Positions 6,373 through 8,046 of a stretch of 8,046 bases of DNA are shown piece after piece. Under the pieces are notes generated by a model that searched no databases, was not told where the DNA came from, and was given only the letters and a program-made list of their open reading frames with translations. Source of the DNA: an uncultured Collinsella sp. (GTDB taxonomy: Bacteria; Actinomycetota; Coriobacteriia; Coriobacteriales; Coriobacteriaceae); the NCBI GenBank assembly GCA_959599615.1, contig CAUGKA010000087.1, positions 1 through 8,046 of the forward strand. Direction: 5' to 3'. Position numbers and translations under genes: made by a program. Position 1 is the stretch's first letter. Each line of letters starts with the position of its first letter.

Positions 6373-6848
6373 TGAGTATCCGCATGCGTCTGCGCGAGGA
6401 GCGCGCCCAAGCGACGGTGGAGATGGCAGTGGTTACACCCGTTTTGCTGGTGCTGGCACTCATCGTGTACAACGTCATGATCTTTGCCAGTGCTGTCGCG
6501 CGCTTCGACCGCGTGGTGCCCGACATCGTGTTGGCGCACGCCGTGGCGTCGGAGGGGGAGGGCGACGAAAGCTCTGTCGATGCCTCGGCGACGGTCCAGA
6601 CTCAAATTCTGAATGCCATGGAAGGCTATGACTTGCAGATCGAAGTGTCGAGCGAGCAAGGCGCGGAGGCATCGGATGGTGGTCTGCTCTCCCTATCCGG
6701 TACGTTTAGGACCTACACCTGCACCATGCACTATGAGCCGTGGCCGACTTCTCTCAGCATCGCTGGCGTTCCGCTGGGGGCGCCGACAACGTTGTCGCAC
6801 GAGCGCGCGGTGACGGTCGATCCATGGCGTCCGGGGGTGGTCATGTGA
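6372..6848 (+). CDS. TadE-like minor pilin (second copy)
   Basis: A 158-residue protein with a 12-residue basic/acidic leader, then QATVEMAVVTPVLLVLALIVYNVMI, a processing-type motif (A12|Q13, Glu17) followed by a hydrophobic helix (about 18-40). The extracytoplasmic part (about 45-158) contains a probable strand-rich region (TFRTYTCTMHYEPWP) and ends HERAVTVDPWRPGVVM. This fits the TadE-like family in Gram-positive tad clusters. The ATG at 6372 overlaps the previous stop by one base (TAATG) with GGTGGG five bases upstream. An in-frame ATG at 6384 would still keep the motif. The stop overlaps the next GTG start by four bases. It is likely to be processed by the same peptidase as Flp and assembled with the other TadE-like protein as a minor subunit, which is inference from known TadE/TadF pseudopilins. 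Confidence 0.83.
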   Translation: MSIRMRLREERAQATVEMAVVTPVLLVLALIVYNVMIFASAVARFDRVVPDIVLAHAVASEGEGDESSVDASATVQTQILNAMEGYDLQIEVSSEQGAEASDGGLLSLSGTFRTYTCTMHYEPWPTSLSIAGVPLGAPTTLSHERAVTVDPWRPGVVM

Positions 6849-7204
6849 CCGCGGTCTCGTCCTACATCGCCTACGCGCGGGCACTCAACAGGCTGGGTTG
6901 GACGCCGGCCGAGTTTGCGGTGGCGGAGTCGTTTGTCGTGCGCCTGCGCGGCATGCTGGGACGGCGTCCGGTTGCCGCCAACGGCTTGCCGCTCGTCATG
7001 GCGTTTCCACGCTGCTCTTCGGTCCATACGTGTTTTATGGCCTATCCCATCGACATCGCCTTCATCGATCGCGACGGCAATATCCTCGCGCGCTACGAAA
7101 ACGTATGTCCCTGGCGTATGTGCTCCTGCCCTGGCGCCTGGGCCGCACTAGAGCGCTCTTCAATCATTGTTTCGACCCCTGCTCTCCAACGCGTGCCGGC
7201 TTAA
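6845..7204 (+). CDS. DUF192 family protein
   Basis: A 119-residue protein. Residues 30-103 match the DUF192 pattern: RGMLGRRPVAANGLPLVM, then the core CSSVHTCFMAYPIDIAFIDRDG (57-78) and CPWRMCSCPGAWAALE. The family is a small beta-rich fold of unknown biochemical role, often found near tad clusters in actinobacteria. GTG 6845 was chosen because it overlaps the upstream stop (GTGA) and has GGGGGTGG five bases before it. ATG 6824 in the same frame is an alternative without a good ribosome binding site. Five cysteines (57, 63, 88, 93, 95) are more than usual. The C-terminus lacks the usual LELPAG-like strand and turn after ALE, so the protein may be slightly truncated. No signal peptide is obvious, so it is probably cytoplasmic. 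It is the last gene of the operon; its function in pilus biology is unknown. Confidence 0.85.
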   Translation: MTAVSSYIAYARALNRLGWTPAEFAVAESFVVRLRGMLGRRPVAANGLPLVMAFPRCSSVHTCFMAYPIDIAFIDRDGNILARYENVCPWRMCSCPGAWAALERSSIIVSTPALQRVPA

Positions 7205-7207
7205 GAA

Positions 7208-7248
7208 TTGGCGACAGCGGACTTTCGTCATACGAAATTGGGTAAGAT
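7208..7248 (+). promoter_or_regulatory. Possible promoter and operator palindrome upstream of the toxin-like gene
   Basis: The 58-base gap holds TTTCGT-CAT-ACGAAA (7223-7237), a perfect 6-base-arm palindrome with a 3-base centre. TTGGCG (7208-7213) is 17 bases from TACGAA (7231-7236), a weak -35/-10 pair that the palindrome would overlap. TAAGAT (7243-7248) is another weak -10. Ribbon-helix-helix antitoxins bind short palindromes in their own promoters, so an autoregulatory site is plausible. There is no U-tract, so it is not a terminator. Confidence 0.35.
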
Positions 7249-7262
7249 GGAGGAGAAGATGC

Positions 7263-7529
7263 ATGGATGTTGAGATCCATCCCAACGCTAAAAAGCACCT
7301 GACAGAAAAGCAGGTGCTAAGCGCTTGGCTTGCGGTTACTGAGTGCATTCGTCGCGAGTCGAAGGACGAGCCGCCGAGATGGCTTGCGATTGGATGGCTC
7401 CCAGACGGACGAAGCGTGGAGCTTGTCGCGGTCGAGCTTGTCCGTGGGTGGCTTATCATTCATGCCTTGTCTCCAGTCCAGAAGAAATTTTGGCGGGAGA
7501 TCGAACGGGCTCGGCAAAGGGGTCGATGA
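7263..7529 (+). CDS. Putative BrnT-like toxin
   Basis: A small 88-residue protein. Residues 9-25 (AKKHLTEKQVLSAWLAV) form a helix resembling the HGV/TEEEV helix of BrnT. The core RWLAIGWLPDGRSVELVAVELVRGWLIIHAL (39-69) has the strand-turn-strand pattern of BrnT/RelE-fold ribonucleases, and the C-terminal helix PVQKKFWREIERARQ occupies the place of the BrnT RRxxRxE(R)xxY tail. Members of that fold cleave RNA when free and are neutralised by the antitoxin encoded downstream. ATG 7263 has GGAGGAG seven bases upstream (7249-7255). The frame is open further left but that stretch is Arg/Trp-rich without a ribosome site. The stop overlaps the next gene's start (ATGATG around TGA), a classic toxin-antitoxin junction. 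The family is inferred from secondary-structure pattern, not a clear motif match. Confidence 0.6.
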   Translation: MDVEIHPNAKKHLTEKQVLSAWLAVTECIRRESKDEPPRWLAIGWLPDGRSVELVAVELVRGWLIIHALSPVQKKFWREIERARQRGR

Positions 7530-7813
7530 TGGGCAAGACGTATACGGCCGCTAATGGTCAGGTTGTAACGGATGAAACGATTGACGCGTGGTGCGAGTCG
7601 TACGATCGCGGAGAGTTTCCGGATGGCGAACACACCGTTGGTGGGATCGTGCATGGACGGCCCCCACTCTCAGGTGAGGGAACGGCAACGCTGTCGGTCA
7701 AGATTCCTCTGAGAATGAAGGAGGCCATTCGTCGACGGGCGGCTGCCGAGGGGATGACGCCAAGTGAGTTTGCCCGTGCGGCTCTGAGCGAAAAACTTCT
7801 TGCTGCCGGCTGA
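7526..7813 (+). CDS. Ribbon-helix-helix antitoxin-like protein
   Basis: A 95-residue protein (94 if the second ATG at 7529 is used). The C-terminal part is a ribbon-helix-helix (CopG/Arc-type) DNA-binding unit: strand ATLSVKIP (54-61), helix LRMKEAIRRRAAAEG (62-76), turn and second helix TPSEFARAALSEKLLAA (78-94). The N-terminal half (TYTAANGQVVTDETIDAW, then GEFPDGEHTVGG and GRPPLSGEG) is probably the toxin-binding region. The order toxin then C-terminal-RHH antitoxin is that of brnT-brnA. AAAGGGG (7516-7522) lies 6 bases before ATG 7529 and 3 before 7526, which favours 7529. It overlaps the upstream gene by 1-4 bases, so translation should be coupled. It probably dimerises and represses its own promoter (see the palindrome at 7223-7237). 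The RHH call is fairly secure; antitoxin function is inferred from context. Confidence 0.72.
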   Translation: MMGKTYTAANGQVVTDETIDAWCESYDRGEFPDGEHTVGGIVHGRPPLSGEGTATLSVKIPLRMKEAIRRRAAAEGMTPSEFARAALSEKLLAAG

Positions 7814-7853
7814 TGCCTCTGACGTGCCGATTTAAAGAACCGAGGCTGTGCTC

Positions 7854-7904
7854 AAAAACTTTTTTAAAATTCTCGGTTGACCGGAACGCGTCCTTGGTTA
7901 TACT
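7854..7904 (+). promoter_or_regulatory. Promoter for tRNA-Phe with an A/T-rich upstream element
   Basis: TTGACC (7877-7882) and TATACT (7899-7904) are separated by 16 bases and closely match the -35 and -10 of the housekeeping sigma factor. The start would be about 7910-7911. An A/T tract (AAAAACTTTTTTAAAATT, 7854-7871) sits where an UP element would contact RNA polymerase alpha, as in strong stable-RNA promoters. Confidence 0.8.
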
Positions 7905-7910
7905 AATCAA

Positions 7911-7925
7911 GCCTTGAAACAAGGC
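7911..7925 (+). other. Perfect hairpin in the pre-tRNA leader
   Basis: GCCTTG-AAA-CAAGGC is a 6-base-pair stem with a 3-base loop, beginning at about the predicted first transcribed base and ending 11 bases before the mature tRNA. It could protect the primary transcript end or mark processing, or be an operator. It may also be chance. Confidence 0.4.
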
Positions 7926-7936
7926 ACACCTCAAAT

Positions 7937-8009
<73 letters not shown>

Positions 8010-8022
8010 CCTTGAATTGACT

Positions 8023-8046
8023 AGGACCTCTGCAAAGGGGTCCTTT
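8023..8046 (+). terminator. Rho-independent terminator after tRNA-Phe
   Basis: AGGACCTCT (8023-8031) pairs with AGGGGTCCT (8036-8044) around GCAA, a 9-base-pair stem with one G-U pair, followed by T residues up to the window edge. It lies 13 bases after the mature tRNA end. The U-tract is cut off by the window, so its full length is unknown. Confidence 0.8.

Noticed and set aside
7838..7878. AACCGAG / CTCGGTT inverted repeat as a terminator of the antitoxin operon
   Set aside because: The 27-base loop is long, no U-tract follows the right arm, and the right arm overlaps the tRNA promoter -35. The T-run sits in the loop and is better explained as an A/T-rich upstream element.

Overview
The window is G+C-rich, tightly packed and almost entirely coding on the + strand. 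Bases 3-7204 carry the downstream part of a tad (tight adherence / Flp pilus) operon. It is followed by a small two-gene module that looks like a BrnT-type toxin with a ribbon-helix-helix antitoxin (7263-7813), then a tRNA-Phe (GAA) gene with its own promoter and terminator (7877-8046). The gene order, the style of the TadE/TadG-like proteins, the DUF192 gene at the end of the cluster and the tRNA sequence suggest a high-G+C Gram-positive actinobacterium, most likely a gut Coriobacteriia such as Collinsella. That assignment is inference from family resemblance; no database was searched.

Layout of the tad region: tadA/cpaF ATPase (5' end cut by the window edge), tadB and tadC (inner-membrane platform, T2SSF family), flp (major pilin), an unrecognised single-pass membrane protein, a second small pilin-like protein, a TadE-like minor pilin, a 721-residue TadG-like membrane-anchored protein with paired cysteines, a second TadE-like minor pilin, and a DUF192 protein. 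Nearly every junction overlaps or is spaced by a few bases (ATGA, TAATG and GTGA overlaps, plus several longer ones). This implies one polycistronic transcript with translational coupling. The operon promoter, tadZ, cpaB/rcpC and the prepilin peptidase are not in the window and probably lie upstream. No terminator is visible at the 3' end of the operon.

How the genes would work together: TadA hydrolyses ATP to drive the TadB/TadC platform, which assembles the Flp pilin. Flp and three other small proteins share an A|Q-[GAS]-T-[TV]-E processing-type motif before a hydrophobic helix, so one prepilin peptidase could mature all four. The TadG-like protein has the hydrophobic segment but lacks the Glu of that motif, so it probably stays membrane-anchored. 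The unknown protein at 2980 and the DUF192 protein are accessory candidates.

Points most worth a second look: (1) the first TadE-like gene has no good in-frame start. A TGATG-coupled ATG at 3763 is out of frame by exactly one unit of a (CG)4 repeat, and removing one CG would give a clean short-leader prepilin. (2) The shared Ala-Gln processing motif. (3) The cysteine-paired TadG-like protein and a nested hairpin at its 5' end. (4) The toxin-antitoxin-like pair with a palindrome in its upstream gap. (5) A U4-C69 mismatch in the acceptor stem of an otherwise canonical tRNA-Phe. No insertion sequence, CRISPR array or replication origin was seen. No stretch above 300 bases lacks a gene.
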